Shown here piece after piece: positions 22,716 to 37,700 of a stretch of DNA of 64,000 nt. The notes under the pieces are model-generated. The model was not told the DNA's origin and did no database searches. It saw nothing but the letters and a program-made list of their open reading frames with translations. The position numbers and the translations under genes were made by a program. This DNA comes from Onchidella celtica (lineage: Eukaryota > Mollusca > Gastropoda > Systellommatophora > Onchidiidae): NCBI GenBank assembly GCA_963931925.1, contig OZ007579.1, forward strand, positions 36,829,066 to 36,893,065. Reading direction: 5' to 3'. How positions within the stretch are numbered: position 1 is the first letter of the stretch; the number at the start of each line of letters is the position of its first letter.

Positions 22716-25700
22716 CTAAACAAGAAACCAAACAGCAATACAATAAATCAAGGCTGCCACCAGACAATATCAAAGATTATAAGACGATGGGAAAATTTAC
22801 AATAAGACATAGCCAGATCAGATTAACCCCTTCGACCCCATAGTGACGTACCTGGTACGTCACAAAATTGTGCAATTTTTGCCGGTGTGCCGTACCAAGT
22901 ACGTCACGGAAGTTGCGATACTCTGGGTTCCCCAATACCATGTAGACGTACCAGGTACGGCATACTAAAACTGCTCTACAAATGCTTTGTATTCAAAGCT
23001 ATGGGCGAGTACGGGCGAAATTCTGAATCAGCATTGAAATTTACGCATACTTGATTCCAGTTTTTTAAAATTTCTTTACTCCTAGCGCTTCATCAGAGCA
23101 AATAACCTTCGATAAGTTGCGTTCCTCTCATCACTGTCGATTTGATCATAACTTTGTGACCTTGTATATTGCTTGAGATGAAAAAACATAGCATATTTAG
23201 AAACTACATTCAGTTTCCTTTCAGAAAATGTATATTTTTGGGGGTCAACTGTACAAATAAACTGATCACAGTTAGTTTTAAAACATAATCTTAACAACTA
23301 CTCGCGCGCTGTCGTACTGGCTAACCAAAGTAGCTAAAAAAACCTGTCGTACACAGGAATGCAAAATGCGTCGTTGCGAAGGGGTTAACAACATCAAAGA
23401 CCTTTTCCATCACCAGAACCTTGTACATGTATGTAATATTCTTAAGTAATGAGTAACTGAAGAGGTTACTTCAAGATCAGGGTTAAGTCACATTTGAGAC
23501 ATTTCAAGAAAAAGCCAAAACACATTGGACGTAACTTTGTTCTTGCATTGGTGTGACCCACATTCAAATCAACCTTCCTCAGCACTGGTTAACAATAGAA
23601 GGATGGCATTAGGATAAACAGATAGCCCTTTATATCTAGTTTCCACTGATAGGCACCGTTCTATTTTAAGCAAAAAGTGACTTAACCTCATTCTTGAATT
23701 AACCTCTTCAAGTCCCATCTAGCCCATGTTACACTTCTTTTCTACAAATAACCCTCTGGGACAATGTCATCAAAACATCCTAAGATACCCAATACATCTC
23801 TGTAGCAGTACATAAAATATTTACCAATGACCTACAGAAGTCTCCAAATTTGAACTCATCAAACAGGCCAAATCTGACAGATAGAGATGCCAGCCTCTAT
23901 AAAGCTGAAGTGTTGAGAATGATGAGCTTCATACCCCACTGCTTACCTCCAGTCAAACAGAGAACACAGTAGGGCATGAACAATAGGAATACAAAACATC
24001 AACAAGTTTAATTTAACACAACCAGTACTTGAGAACTTCTAGTCTAAATATCAGGGTTCACAGCCAACTTTCAGGCGTAAATTCAAAGTTTTTTCCCCCA
24101 AAGTTTTCCAGGGTTTCAATTTCCAGTTTTCAGTGGTATAAAATGCTATTGCAATGTCAAGGTAAAATAGGTAAACTGCTGTAATATTTTCTATTTTTCT
24201 TTAGGGTGGGCATTTTTCTTCTCCTATTCAAGGATGCTGGAATGTTTTCAAGATCATGAAAAACAAGTTTGTTCTTTCAGGGTTTTAAAGGTTTTCTGAT
24301 TTGTAATGACACCTATGTATTTACATCAACTTCCTTCCCCCTTCTCCCTAATAAGACACAACTTACCCACTGGTGGCACCACTACTGGTACAGCCAACTG
24401 TTCACTCTGAACCATTGAAATGCTGCCACTCAATGCAGCCACAACTGCATCAGCCGTGGAGGTGGCAATCCCTGTAGATGTCACCGATGCTGCTGGTGTG
24501 GGTAGCGCAGCTGTCACTGCAGAGGTGCTGCTGGTGCTGACAGTACTACTGGTCACAATAGGGATACCGTCATCATCCATCAAACTCTCGTCTTCTGGGT
24601 CGTAAGGCTCATCGGCTGCAGCCTCCTGGCCTGGGGAGTAGGGCTCGGCTTCCTTGCTGGGTGAATAGGGCTCCGAGTCATCTGAAACATACGTAGTCGT
24701 TCAGATAGGTGAAGGCTGAAGTGCACACAAAACAGCACAGGTTAAATTTATATCCTGGGACAGCTTTTCTTGCCTGGCCTTCAATGAGGTTGCAGGGGGT
24801 ACAGAAATTGTCATAATGTCACCTCACTGAAGATCAAGCAAGTTTTGTTCAGCCTATCACGACTACATCAATCTTACTCACAGCAAACTCATAAGATAAA
24901 ACTGTCTCCCACTGCCTATATTCAAATTCATTTCCAACATACAGTGTATAATTAGGCTATCAAGACCATAAAAATACAAAATTATAAAATAAGGCAACAA
25001 AATTTTTTTTAAAAACAAGACTCCTCACTCACATATTTTTTTTTCACTTTTCATTGTCTTTTGTTACCTCCGTTTGGATGTTGGAATACAAGGTCACAGC
25101 AAGTGGTCATCCGTCTCAAGCTCCACTATCTCAGCAATTTTTCCCATTTTACAAGTGAACATTTTACAGTTTTGGTGAGAGTGAGATCTCTAACGTAAAG
25201 ATAAACAAGTGGCAAACACACGTCTCTGCTAATCATTTCAGAAGTATTAACGGTATTGATACTTGACTTTGTGAGAATATAGATTTCACCACAAGTATTG
25301 GTAAGAAAGATAGTCATTAACTCAAAACCAACAAAATCATCAACAGGCTTACATGTGGGATGGACAACAAAGTCCGATACAAGGATAAGCATTACAAAAT
25401 GTTTCCTGATACCCACTCACCACAGGCTCAACTGAGGTAAAGCAAAAGTTTGAGTTTGGAGAAAGCACATCGATACAGTGGTGGCCTTACAGTGCTAGGA
25501 AACACAAAGATGATAGGCAGATAGGGCAGACTTGTAAGACAGAAGGAGAACCTATCAGAGGCATCCAACAAACCATCCAGGGTAAAGTAATTTTAAAAGG
25601 AAAACCCACATCGTGTTCTGACTTTACATTATTGGACAGAAAACTTGTGCGTGCTCATTACTGATGTGATATAAAGAGGAACCAAACAGTGCTGAAATCT

Positions 25701-28700
25701 CAGGAATGAACCCCAACATTCAAATATGCAGTCAATTGAGCTAACAGCTGTGACAAACTCCTATCTGATTGTCTGTCCAAGCTAAATTATTAAAAACTGA
25801 CTTAATCAATATCATATATACTTCAGGACTTGTTGACTTATGACTTACTCAATAAATTACACATTTCAGGACTTGCAACTTTTTAGCAATCTCAGGAATG
25901 AACCCCAACAATCAAGTACATGCAGTCAATTTAGCCAACAGCTGCAACCAGCTCCTATGTGATTGTCTGTCCAAACCAACTCACTTATGACTTAACCAAT
26001 ACTTTATATATTTCTGGACTAGCTGCTGTTTGGCTCCTGTTACTGACTAAACTGCAAGGGTCTAAAGCTTCAAAATGTTTATACAGTTTACATCTAATAC
26101 TCTGATCAAATTGATAATAACTAGTATCAAGGCATCTCTTTGTAAGAAAATATATTTTTTTGCTTCCTTTCGTCCTCGCCTGTCCACTTCCATGGGCTCT
26201 TATAGTTTGTCTGACAGTCTTTCAAGAGTATTCAATTTCCTATAAGGTAACACTACAGTGTCCATAGCACATTTTTAATGCACATGGGAGGAAGAGGGGG
26301 GAAGAAAGAGATCCGTACACGGAAAGGGGTAAGAGTTGGAAGTAGATCTATCCTAGGCAACACTGGCAGCCTCAGCTAGTATTTAATGACATGAAACTTT
26401 AATGTATGACAATAGCAGCACCCACGAAGCAAACTGTGCATAACTGGAAAAAGATAAAGGGACACACAGGCATCCACTGAGTGCCACACGTAAATCTTTC
26501 ATCGCTGTAATTCACAAATTCATAGCACTGAGACACTCTGAAGCAAACTCTGAACACAGAGATGCCACCTTACGAAAACAAAAATCTGAACCAGGCCAAA
26601 AACAGAAATGATCTGAATAATCTGAGTAGGTGCAAACAACCACAAAAATTAAATTGTACCAGAATAAATCTATATATTTAATTTTTTTTTTGGTCATGTA
26701 GGAATAAGCCAAAAATCATCTTAAAAAACTTCCACTATTTACAATAAGACCTCCCAAGTAGTAGAAACAGGATATGGAGAGATTTTATGAAAAAACTGGG
26801 GAGATTGGACAAAAATTGGGGGGGGGGGGGGGTTCTCACAATGTTTTAGAAATGCACAGCCGGGGCCTGATTGGCCGTATTTGGTGATTTGGATCAAACA
26901 GAATCAACCCAAGTTAACAATGAATCGCATCATTATGAGACCAGCCAGAAAAGCTTTCAATGCCTGAAATTGGTAGCACTTGGAGCCTAAAAAATATAAG
27001 ATATCACTGTGAATGAAACCATCTGGGCAACAATGAATCTAGAAGCACTCAAACATATCAAGAAAAGTGTGACGATCATGTGAAACAAAAAAATGCAAAA
27101 AAAAAAAAAAAAGGTGGGGGAGTTTTCCAAGGAAAATGGTGGGGGTGGGATTATATTATAAAAACAGGGAGGTTCCCCGCAAAGTGGGAAGACTTGGGAG
27201 GTCTGGTAAGCATTCCATTCAAATGCATCAACCTTTTCTGTTGAACCTTTTCATCACAACACCTCGCACATCGCCTAAGTAGGCTGCCCTATTTCACAAA
27301 TGATGCAGATGCTGCTAGAATTCAGTGACCCTTTGCCTAAACTTTCACGCCGCCACACCAAAACCCTGAGTTTTGCCAAGTTTTGAAAAGATAACGGCCA
27401 GCCATACAACCAGTGGAAGGAAACTTTTCACAACTGTTAAAGCTGTTCAGAGTCCCCCAAAAAATGCTCATTTCTGTCTGATGAGACAAGGATTTCAGTG
27501 TGTGACAAATATTAAGCTACAGCACCAAGAGTCTCTCCCCGGGTGTTACCTTCCAGTTCTGTTGGTTTTTCATGTTTCTTGTGATGATGGTGGTGGTAAT
27601 GATCATGATGGTCGGGGTGGTGGTGGTGGTGGTCTCTGTGGTGATGGTGAGACTTGTTTTTGCCCTCCTTGCCTGAGGAGTCGTCGGACGTTGGGGTCCT
27701 CTCTTCCTTCTTCTTCTCCGATTTCTGCTTCTCTTTCTCTTTGTCTGATTTCTTGGCTGTGGGAGTGGGTATGTACTCGGCCACTGGTTGGGCTGTGTCT
27801 GATGGCAAGTGCATGGATAAAGAAAGCATCTGGGTGAGCATTGCAGAAGCAAGCATAAAGTGTGGGACAATGAGAAAGCAAATGTGCAGGGAAACAGACA
27901 GTCATCAGACAGGTCAATCTATGATCTGACAGCACAGAATTGATAATGTGTTGCAAGTGCCCAAGTTGAGTAGACTGAAGTCGCTGGAACTCACAACGCC
28001 AAAATTTTTCATTTTTGCCCACATAGATTATTATATTGAGGGGTATTTGCCATATTGTTGTATGCGACATTTAGCCGATTTTGAGATTTGTCACAAAAGC
28101 GGTTCTATCACTCTTAATTTCATTACGTATATATGTGTTAATCCCATTGGTTAAAACTTTCTGAGATATGTGTTTATGACATAATGTTTTATGTGTTTTA
28201 GCCCTTTTGCTGACAAAACTTCAATCCTCATTTTCTCAAAAAGGCAAAAATGCACATACAACAATACAGCAAATACCCGACAATACCTGCAATCTATCAA
28301 CCCAAAGGGCTCAAGCTCAGATGGCCACTGGATCAAAAAAAGTGAAAGTCTACTACCGGAAAGACAAAGTTACAGAATGGTAAAGTTTTATTCCAGCCAT
28401 CAGTTTGCTCCATTTTCTCAGCTTGGTCAGTTATGACACATTACTGAGTCTGTGCTGTCGTCTCACATTTAAATGCACAGTAAAAAAAAAAAAAAGATAG
28501 CGTCAGAGTGGAGAACACTAAAATAGCAAATAGTCAAAGTATAATAGTGCAGTTTTGTGGATAGAATCTGTGCCCACCATCAGCACATACATTGGAATAA
28601 CTGTGCTGAAGAACAGAAACAAAAAGAGGTACCGGAGCATAGACAGACTCAAGTACAGGAGAACAATGGAAGAGTGAGAAAGAGAACAGAAATGATGAAA

Positions 28701-31700
28701 GAGAGGGAGGAAAGAAAGAGGGACAAGAAAAGAAAAAAAGGAGCAAGAACAGGAGGAAAGGAAGTTGGGAAGATTGGAAGATGTGAAAAAGGAGGGAAAT
28801 GAAAAACTTGGTGGGGGTGCAGATAAAAATAAAATATTTGAAGAACTATCTAGTGAAACTCAATAACCATAATATCATTCTTTCACCATCTTGTATCACC
28901 TCAGCACTGAAATCTTTCCTAGTGCTTAAAGTATGAGTACTAGAACTGACAGGTAGGACACTGATTGCACATAGACATAATATGACCAACAGAAAAATGA
29001 CACCAGAAGGCTCAGTGAAGACACAGAGATATAACTGTCAAACAATTGTGTAAACACAACAATTACAACATTCACAGCTGGGCAGTTGTTTTTATCTCTA
29101 CCCTCCAATTCTAACTCAGACAAGTGTCAAATTCACATTTTCAAAGTCCAAAACCATGAACAAATAACGGTAATGTTATTTTGTGTAAGAGGCCATCAAC
29201 AAAGTACATACACTCCATTTTGGCAGCTCCAGCTTTTCACATGCCTGGCTTCACCCCCCACCCCACCCAAACGAACATACAGTCATTAAAATGCTGAATG
29301 TCCTGAAATGTTGATACTCCAGATAGAATTGTGCATGGATCACTGGACTATTTCATTGGAAATATAATCCACGCACTCTAAACATAATCCTAATCTATTT
29401 AGCTAACAAGATATAAATGAAATCAAATTTTTTAATTCATTTCCGAGAGTGAAATGCTGAAAAGCATATGTGTGCGCTTCACTTCCTTCCCCTCGCCCTC
29501 TGAGTGTGCACAGTTTATGGACTGCCCCTAACCCTATGACAAGGCAAACAGCAAATGTTCTACAACTCTTTGCTTCCCTCCCATCAAAACATCCTAAATG
29601 CCAAAGCACTGAACATCTAACATTGCCCACCATTTCCCTGTTCAAGCAGAAGAGTGGGCAAATTAACAGTGAATGATTGTCTTTCCTGACAAGAAGACAC
29701 AAAATTAGCCTTGAGACACTGGGTGATATAAATATACATACGCACAACATTCATTCTGTATATTTGAAAAAACAACAACAACAACACCTGTGAAGACCCA
29801 GCAGAGTTTGGAAACAAAGTTAAATGTGACAAAAAAAAAAAAAAAAAGCTTTAACTTGCAAAGCCCCATGTCAGAAACAAACAGGGAAAAAAAAAACAAT
29901 GAATAAATTCCACAAGAATTAGGAATGGAAGACAAAAAGTAGTTTTCGGACCTTCAGTCCTTTAGGTGAAAGAAAAATGTTAACGAGTAAAATAATGTAT
30001 AAAATTAACAATCACAGAACAGCTACTGAACTGTCGACCAAAAAACTAGATTTTTCCTTCCATTTCTTGTTCTTTTAGAATTCACTGTTGAGTCACTATA
30101 CTGTCTGTTTTACCTGCTACAGATAGCAAACTGCCTAACTCCCAATTTTGTCTTTTTTGTTTTTGGTGTAAAATGAGGAAAACTTCATTCTAAATCACAC
30201 ATAAACATAGTTTATTATTGGACACGAAAGAAATTATTAAAAAATACAGTGTGATCAAAATTGCCTGCATTAGTTTGGCTTTTCCACATTTATTTAACCC
30301 ATATATTTCTTTCTCGCGTAAAGTTGACCTTTCAAGGTTTGCACATTTATTTTGGTACCTGTAACATAACCTTTGATACATTAGTAATTTTTTTCCTTCA
30401 TTTCTTTCCATTCCAATACTCTCTGAGTTGCCATGGTTGCGGTGAACAAGTCAATACTCACTTTTGGGTTTGATGGGCATGGGAACATATTCTGGCTCAT
30501 ACTCCTCCACTGGGGTTTTCTGTTTGGCATCTGCAGAACTAGAAGCACTGCTACTGGTGCTCTCTGAGGGGCTGACTTTGGGCTGTGCAGACAAACATTT
30601 TACTTCATATGAAATTTCTCTTTTGGTTACACATTCAAACTTTGGGTCTGTAAGCATTTGTGGAATTTAAAGCAAAATTAAATCAAGTACTAATTAATGT
30701 AATGGTAAACTGCTCGACACAATTTCTGACCAGCCAACTAAATGAAAACTTCAATAAGGGACTCGACATCTCAAAGGCATATGACCCTATGCCCTAGTAG
30801 TACAGACTGAAACTGTTGATTAGTTATGATTTTCATAGAAAGGACAACACAACTATGATACACTTTATGTATACCATTACTGTCTTGTATTTGAATAGAC
30901 TGGCCCTTTTCGTCAAACCTGGTACACTCTTCTATTTTGTAAACAAAATTACTTCTCACCCCCTTTCTGACACCCTGAGAACAGGATGATGGTCCTACGG
31001 AATAGTGGAATGTTGGCAGGTCTGCAAATTCAAACTTAAGCTGGATCAGTATTTGATGTAGTTCATGAAAATTCAGAGTTTGTTTTAAGATTTCCAATTT
31101 TGCTCCATTACAAAACTTTCCATGGTTAGAATATGAATAGAAACCAGTGTCACACTGATTTATATGAAATTAAGTAGTTACGATGTATGTTTTTAGATGT
31201 TTGAAAATAAAATTACATCGAAATGTTGACAGCTTTCAATTATTCTCCAAATGGAACAATATCTTTTCTTGAACAAGGAGTTTGATTTTTAACCCTTAAA
31301 AGATGACCAGCCCAATTATTTTTTAGTGAAAAAGACAAACGGACGATATTAGCCCATTTAGAAAGCAGTTCAGATTATTTGTGACATGGTCTTGCAGCCA
31401 ATCAGAATACTTGTTTCATAAAATCAACAGATCTGTACACATCAAGGACGGGTCTTCCTGCTGTGGTAAACACATCGATTTTCATCCTGCGAACCCCTGA
31501 GTTTCTAGATGACAAACATCCAAAATACCCCCGTTTCCAAAGGGTTAAAGCTTACTGCTGGTGGTCCTCTGCAAAGGTGGTTATCTGCTAATGGAGATAT
31601 CATTTCTTGCACTGAACCGACTATATCTTTATGAAACTGATTCACATAGAAATGCTGGCAATTTTCAGCCTCTCTCAAATTAACCTTTTCACACTTTACA

Positions 31701-34700
31701 ACCAATCAATACTGCCACCCACAATGTGCGGCCACTGGCACACCCATTCGCAGCACCTCACACCGCCAGGTAGTTTTGTTGCATTTATTGTTTTTGTTTC
31801 TTGTGTTTGTAAACACAAGATTGTCATTGTTCTTCTCAGAATAGGCTTTCCAATGATACCAAATATCATACTTTAGCTTTATCAGAGGATTTTACATGAA
31901 TCTTTAAAAACATCCTAAAAAACAGGGAATTGCCACTTTAAAGAAGGAATGCAAAGTGAGTATGCAAGACAAATCTCAAAAAACTTACACTGCTGCCTTC
32001 TTGTGCAGCAAGCTTGGCCAAACGTGGATCTCTGCTGACGACAGCAGCCTTTTTGGTGGCACTGCTGCTGCTGCTGCCATTGGCGCCGCTAGAGGTTTTG
32101 CCACTGGCGCTGCCAGACGTTTGACCACTGGCCTTGCCGCTGCCAGTACTGCTGCTGTCACTGGAGTCAGTTCCGTGCTTGCCTCGCTGACGCACCAGGA
32201 TGCCAATCAACATGTGTGGTCGATTTTCTTCCAAACCTACATTAGTTATCCATAGAAAAAAATTACACCAGTGCTCTTGTCCAAACGAATGCTATGTTGG
32301 ATGAATTATTCTACTAGGTGATGAATCCAATACATGCCTCCATTAATATATCTTAATATCACACAGTGGCAAATTTAACATTTAATTATTTTCTTCTTTC
32401 ATGATTTTGTTTCTTTGCCTTTCACAATATTTTTTGTGTGCGCAATCTGAGAATGAAAAACCTTCTCCATAAGCCTAATCATTTTATCAAACACGATGGT
32501 GGTCTCAGGGATGAATTGTCTAAGTCCAGAAAACATTAACTCTATGGGAAGGCAAGAAAAACAACAAAAAAACCCAACAACTGATTAAACCGGAAAGAGC
32601 GAAGTGAAATGGAAGGTTTGATCACATTTACTATTTTGTATTTCTGTTGTGCTCTAAAGGTAAGATAGTTTTACATGACGTAGACTGAGATCCTCTTATA
32701 CTTCACACAACAACAACAACAACAACAAAAAAACAAAAAACAAAGTGAAAATTCAGAGTTGGGTATTCAATGCCTGAGACTATCATTATATCACTCAGGT
32801 ATGAATACAGGGGTATAATGGCCTCTTTATAAAAAGTGGAAAAATCCTGAATGGAAACCACTCCAAAGGATAATTGTTGTGTCACACGGCTGCAATGAAT
32901 TTCATTAAAATACACTGAAACAAAGAAATCAGGAATACTAAGGCAAAAATTGGCACGCTTACATTCCTATGAATCAATTTACACATCATTGATCGTGTGA
33001 CAAGAAATACGGATAAATTGCATTCATCTTTATGAAGAGCCAGAGTATCGTCAAACCATAGTTTTGAGATAAAGGTTTACACCTCATATGTTTTTCGTCA
33101 TGCAGGAAAACTCCGGGCGCTGAGGAAAATGCCACTCAGAAGAGCTATACACTGGTTTGTCTTTTATGATAAGTCAATTTGTCATACAGCCAGGAGAGGA
33201 CATAGTAAAAGATATGCCAATTAGGCAGATGCATTTTTACAAAATAACAACACAAAAACATTCCAAATTTTGCCAAATCCTTTTAAGGATAATAAGTTAA
33301 TGGAACATATATCTCAAATAGTCAAAAAGAGAAAATGTTATCTAAAGCGATATGCGGGTTCGTCATAAAGATGTCAAAATGTTTACCTGGCCCATCAAAT
33401 GGCAGAAGAGTGCGTGGAAGTTTGCTGTGTGAGGCCAAAGGAACAACATAGAAATCCTTGATCTGCTTGTTGGGGTTGTTAGCCACGCCACACCTGCCTC
33501 GGCTGTTTAGATAGGAGTACAGGTGGACATAGGCCACTTTCTCATCATCGCTGCCAGGGATGAAGCGGATGATTGTCAAGTCCTGTTTCCAATGACAAGA
33601 ATGGACGGTGGTTAGACAAGAAAACAAGTTTGAACCTTGGATTACTTGGAATAAGCTCGGTAAAGTGGCAAAAAGAAAAACTTGTGTGTAGCAAAGCCTC
33701 ATGCAAGAAATAATACAGAATGAAAAAGTTGTATAGTTGTATATAGCAATGCCTTGCGTAAGAAATAATACAGGAACAATATCGTTTCTGTATTATTGCT
33801 TACTCGAGGCTTTGCTATATACAACTTTTTCTTTTTCACACATATATTTTGAATTTGCTTCCAGCTTTGTTGTGACCTCAAAGATTTTCTGTGGTTTTTA
33901 TAATATTGCTGTATAAGTGAGCCTCTTTTAGTCAAGCCATAATTTCCTTAGTTTCTTATCCTGCACAGAAACAAATGGACCAGTCAGGAAGAAATTACTA
34001 AAACAAAACAAAAAAAAACACCAGAATCCAATACACTGATATTCAAGTACACAAAAAGCAACAATCATCTGTCCATTTCGGAATTAAAAGAATAAACCAG
34101 TGATAGTTGTCATGGTTATGAGTTTAATAATCCAAGACTGATACTGGGAGAGGTCTCACACCAAAAAGCTGTGTGAATAGATCAATGTTGTTTCAAGGTG
34201 TAGCATTCACAATCATAACAAAATACACAAGACCACAACTATTCGAATTACCTCAGACCCAGTTGTTTTTTTTGTACCTGAGCTCATTGCTACTTTCCTT
34301 GGGGTAGCCCATTAGTGGGTGAGTTCAACGTTGTTATGATGATTTTGTTTAGCTAGGTTCAATATTGTGTCATCCGTTTATGCAGCATTTTCATTTAAAT
34401 TGCCCTTTGAAAATGGAGAAGAAATGAAATCTCATACTGTCCCTAGTGCAAGTTCTACCTACTTTCTTCCTCCATCAAAGAAGCATTCCCCTGACACACT
34501 ATTTCTCTGGATGTGAATGAAAGTACATTACTATCCCACCGAAGGTACTTAATTAACTCTTTCCCTACGGGCCAGCATTTCATGTCGAGACGGAGCACTT
34601 CCTGGTGTTATACGCCACACTGCATTGTGCATTTGTAAACAAAGATCGCCTTACTACACAACAGCTGTCCAAACTATACACTTATTGCACACATGGTAGC

Positions 34701-37700
34701 GCCGACACGCTAGGACAAAGGAAGCATTACCAAGAATTCCATTTTTAAGGTTCAACTTCACGGGATGTTAATTTCCAATATGCTGGTCAAGGAATACCTT
34801 TACAACATCACAACGCAGGCTGCAACGTAATGTGCGTTGTACCACAGGGAAAGAGTGAAGGAAAACGAGGGAAAGGACGGGATCTGGGAGACACAACGAC
34901 AATGAAACCTGTTTTTGCCAAGTATCTGAGCATTCTTACCTTAGAGCCTGCCTGGCGTATCTTAGACAAATAGTCCCACATGTGGTCAGGTGAGATTCTT
35001 CCCATGATGTGAATTGTATCTGGAATAGTCTGTATGAGAAAGCAAACACAATTATGGATAATAGCTAAAGTGTCGTTAGTAGAATGGTGGTCACAATAAA
35101 ATTTCTCGTTATACTTTTTCATTCTACGTATTTGAATTCTTCCCTTTTTGCAGCTGGAAAAAAAAAGAAGGAAATAAACAAAATTATAAAACTACATTGT
35201 CCAATATGGAATGTATCCATGTGTCCAAAATTTTTGATGCTTACATGTTCACCTTCTAGCTCCACTGCAGTATGATAATTTTACTTGAGAAATTATTGGA
35301 TAAATGAAGGGATATCAAATGAAAAGATATAAATAAAACATGGACAAAAATTTTGAAATTCAATATGGACCTCCAGGATGATGACAAATGATGAAATGGG
35401 GCTAAAATGACTGCACTTAGTGCTGAAATAGCTCCAATTTCTAAAGCATCCAAATACACAGTCTGTAATACTTTGGACTTAATTTATTTACATATCACTA
35501 ACACAGATATGGAAAGAAAGGATGTGAGATGAGATGAAAAAACTGGCTCTCAAAGTAAAGAGGTCTTCTGCTAATTAAAAATCGAGGTGGTTACAATTAG
35601 GAGGGATCTAAGTGTCATATAAGTGCTTTTAATAAAAAAGCAAAAACATCATTTCAGAATAAACCAAACAAATTTAATAAACATGTGCAACACTGACATC
35701 AACTCCTCGAGTAGATATTGAAATATTACATTCGATTAGTTTGTACTGAAATGATGCTTTTTTGCTTTATCTTCAAAAGCAGTCAAATGGTCCTTAGATC
35801 CCTTCTAGTTCTTAAACCCCCCCCCCCCCCCTCCCAATAGTAAAACAAAAAGAGAGTGACAGAGAAAAAGTCTAGATTCAATGGAACAATCAGAATTAGT
35901 CTTCCCCATCCACCACCTTGAAGCCACTCACAATATGATCAGTGGGCCCAGAAACCCTGTAAGCTGAGGTGAAAAACTTGGCCACATCCAGCATGGACAC
36001 AAAACCTTTCCACAACATTGGGCCTGTCGGGGTAAACTTGGGCTTGGCTTCCAGTCCAGACTGTAGGGCTGAGTCAGGGGATCTAGGGAACAATCAGAAA
36101 CAACGGAGACCACATAAGTAGCTTTCAAGGTTGATTCAAACATCAAATGTCTTCACTGACTTCAGGTTATGAATCAGTAAACAGAGCTTGAGACAGAAAA
36201 CGAAAAATAAGCTTTAAGGGGGGGGGGTCCTGAAGACGATTTTTGTTATTATGAGAAATAGACAATTTTAACTATTATAATCGAATTCAGGATGTCTGAA
36301 TTAGCAGAAAAAAAATGTAAACAAATTTGTTTGTCATATTGTTGCATGGAAGCGCCGCCATCTTGGATTTTGAGTCCCCAAAAAGTACCAAATTCAACAT
36401 AGATAGGCTTCGCCAAATTTTACTGGATTTATTTGAAACTTCTCTTATGTCTTATTCAATCCAATTAAAAACTTTATACTGAAGGGAATTTTGATATCTC
36501 TGACAGATCTTTTGTTATAAATTTTTGAAAATGGTATGTGGCAGAATTCCATTTTCTCTTATTTTCTATCACAAAAAAATTCAACCTAAAAAAAAAATGA
36601 AAAGTTAAATTTCCTTCTGTATGAATTTTTTGATTTGTTCAAACATGTTGTTAGCCAAATTTTATACCAATTGGTCAATAAATAAAAAACTAGTTCACAA
36701 ATCACTGATCAAAAGTGCAATTTCGAGAAAATCGCATTTGAAGGTTTTTTTCAATAAAAATATTATTGAAACGTGTTACACATGGCTAAAGTCATCATTA
36801 TTGGTGTGCTGAGCCTCAACAATGATTTCCAAACCACCAAAGGCTTATGACAGATATGTACAGAGGAGTAGGGGTTTTGATAGCAACACTAAGATGTTAT
36901 TTAGGGCTAATTTTGCAGCCCAATGGCATGATTCTTGTGCCTTTTTCTTGACCCCCCACCTTACTAAAAGCATATTTCAGGGTTATAAACATTCAAAATT
37001 GACATTTGGTCAGTAAAATAGTGTTCCTAAATGGATAAACTAACCGAAAAGTACAAAATCGCGATATCTGTATTTTTAAGCCTAATTTCGATTTCAGGAC
37101 CCCCCCCCCCCCCCCCCAATCGGTGATTTTAAGTGCATATTGAATACATTGTGGCTGTGGCGTATGAAAAGGAGCCTGGAGTATATTTAAATATCGTCAC
37201 ATCTCAACACGAACGGCATCAGTCATTTTTGACATTTTGGAGATATTAAGAAAAAACTTGTTTCTTTTCCTATCATTTGGTGACCTATGCCATTATGATT
37301 CCACTGGATTACTTCATCTTCCTATTGGTGCATTTCTTTTTCTGTAATATTATCTGAAAGCCCTCATGCTCCGGAATGCAACAAACAGTCAGTTGCCTTT
37401 TGGCACTTACGTCTGACATATGCCATTGTGGTAGAGCAGTGACAAAATAAAGCTTTGGCCAAAAAAACAAGACCAGCTTTTATCAGTGATTTTGAACGTA
37501 TATTCGAACACAATGTGGCCATGGCATATCAAAAAGGAGTCTGTAGTATGTTTAAATATAACTAGCCTATAGCATAAAACTTTTGGGCCATAACAACCAT
37601 GAGCCCTAATTCTTTTTCTTTCTAGTCTAGTGGAAAGAATTCTTACCTGACCACAACTTTCTTTGCTGAACTTTTTGACTTCGACGAGGCAGAGGATGAA

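Noticed and set aside
22716..22773. N-terminal MILSGGSLDLLYCCLVSCL on the last DIDO1 exon frame
   Set aside because: This is intron read-through upstream of the TTTAG acceptor; the spliced exon starts with EAVSPTEE.
34560..34855. Perfect TTAA-TTAA boundary for MITE E
   Set aside because: The right flank is TGAA, so only one TTAA is present; kept as a decayed element with lower confidence.
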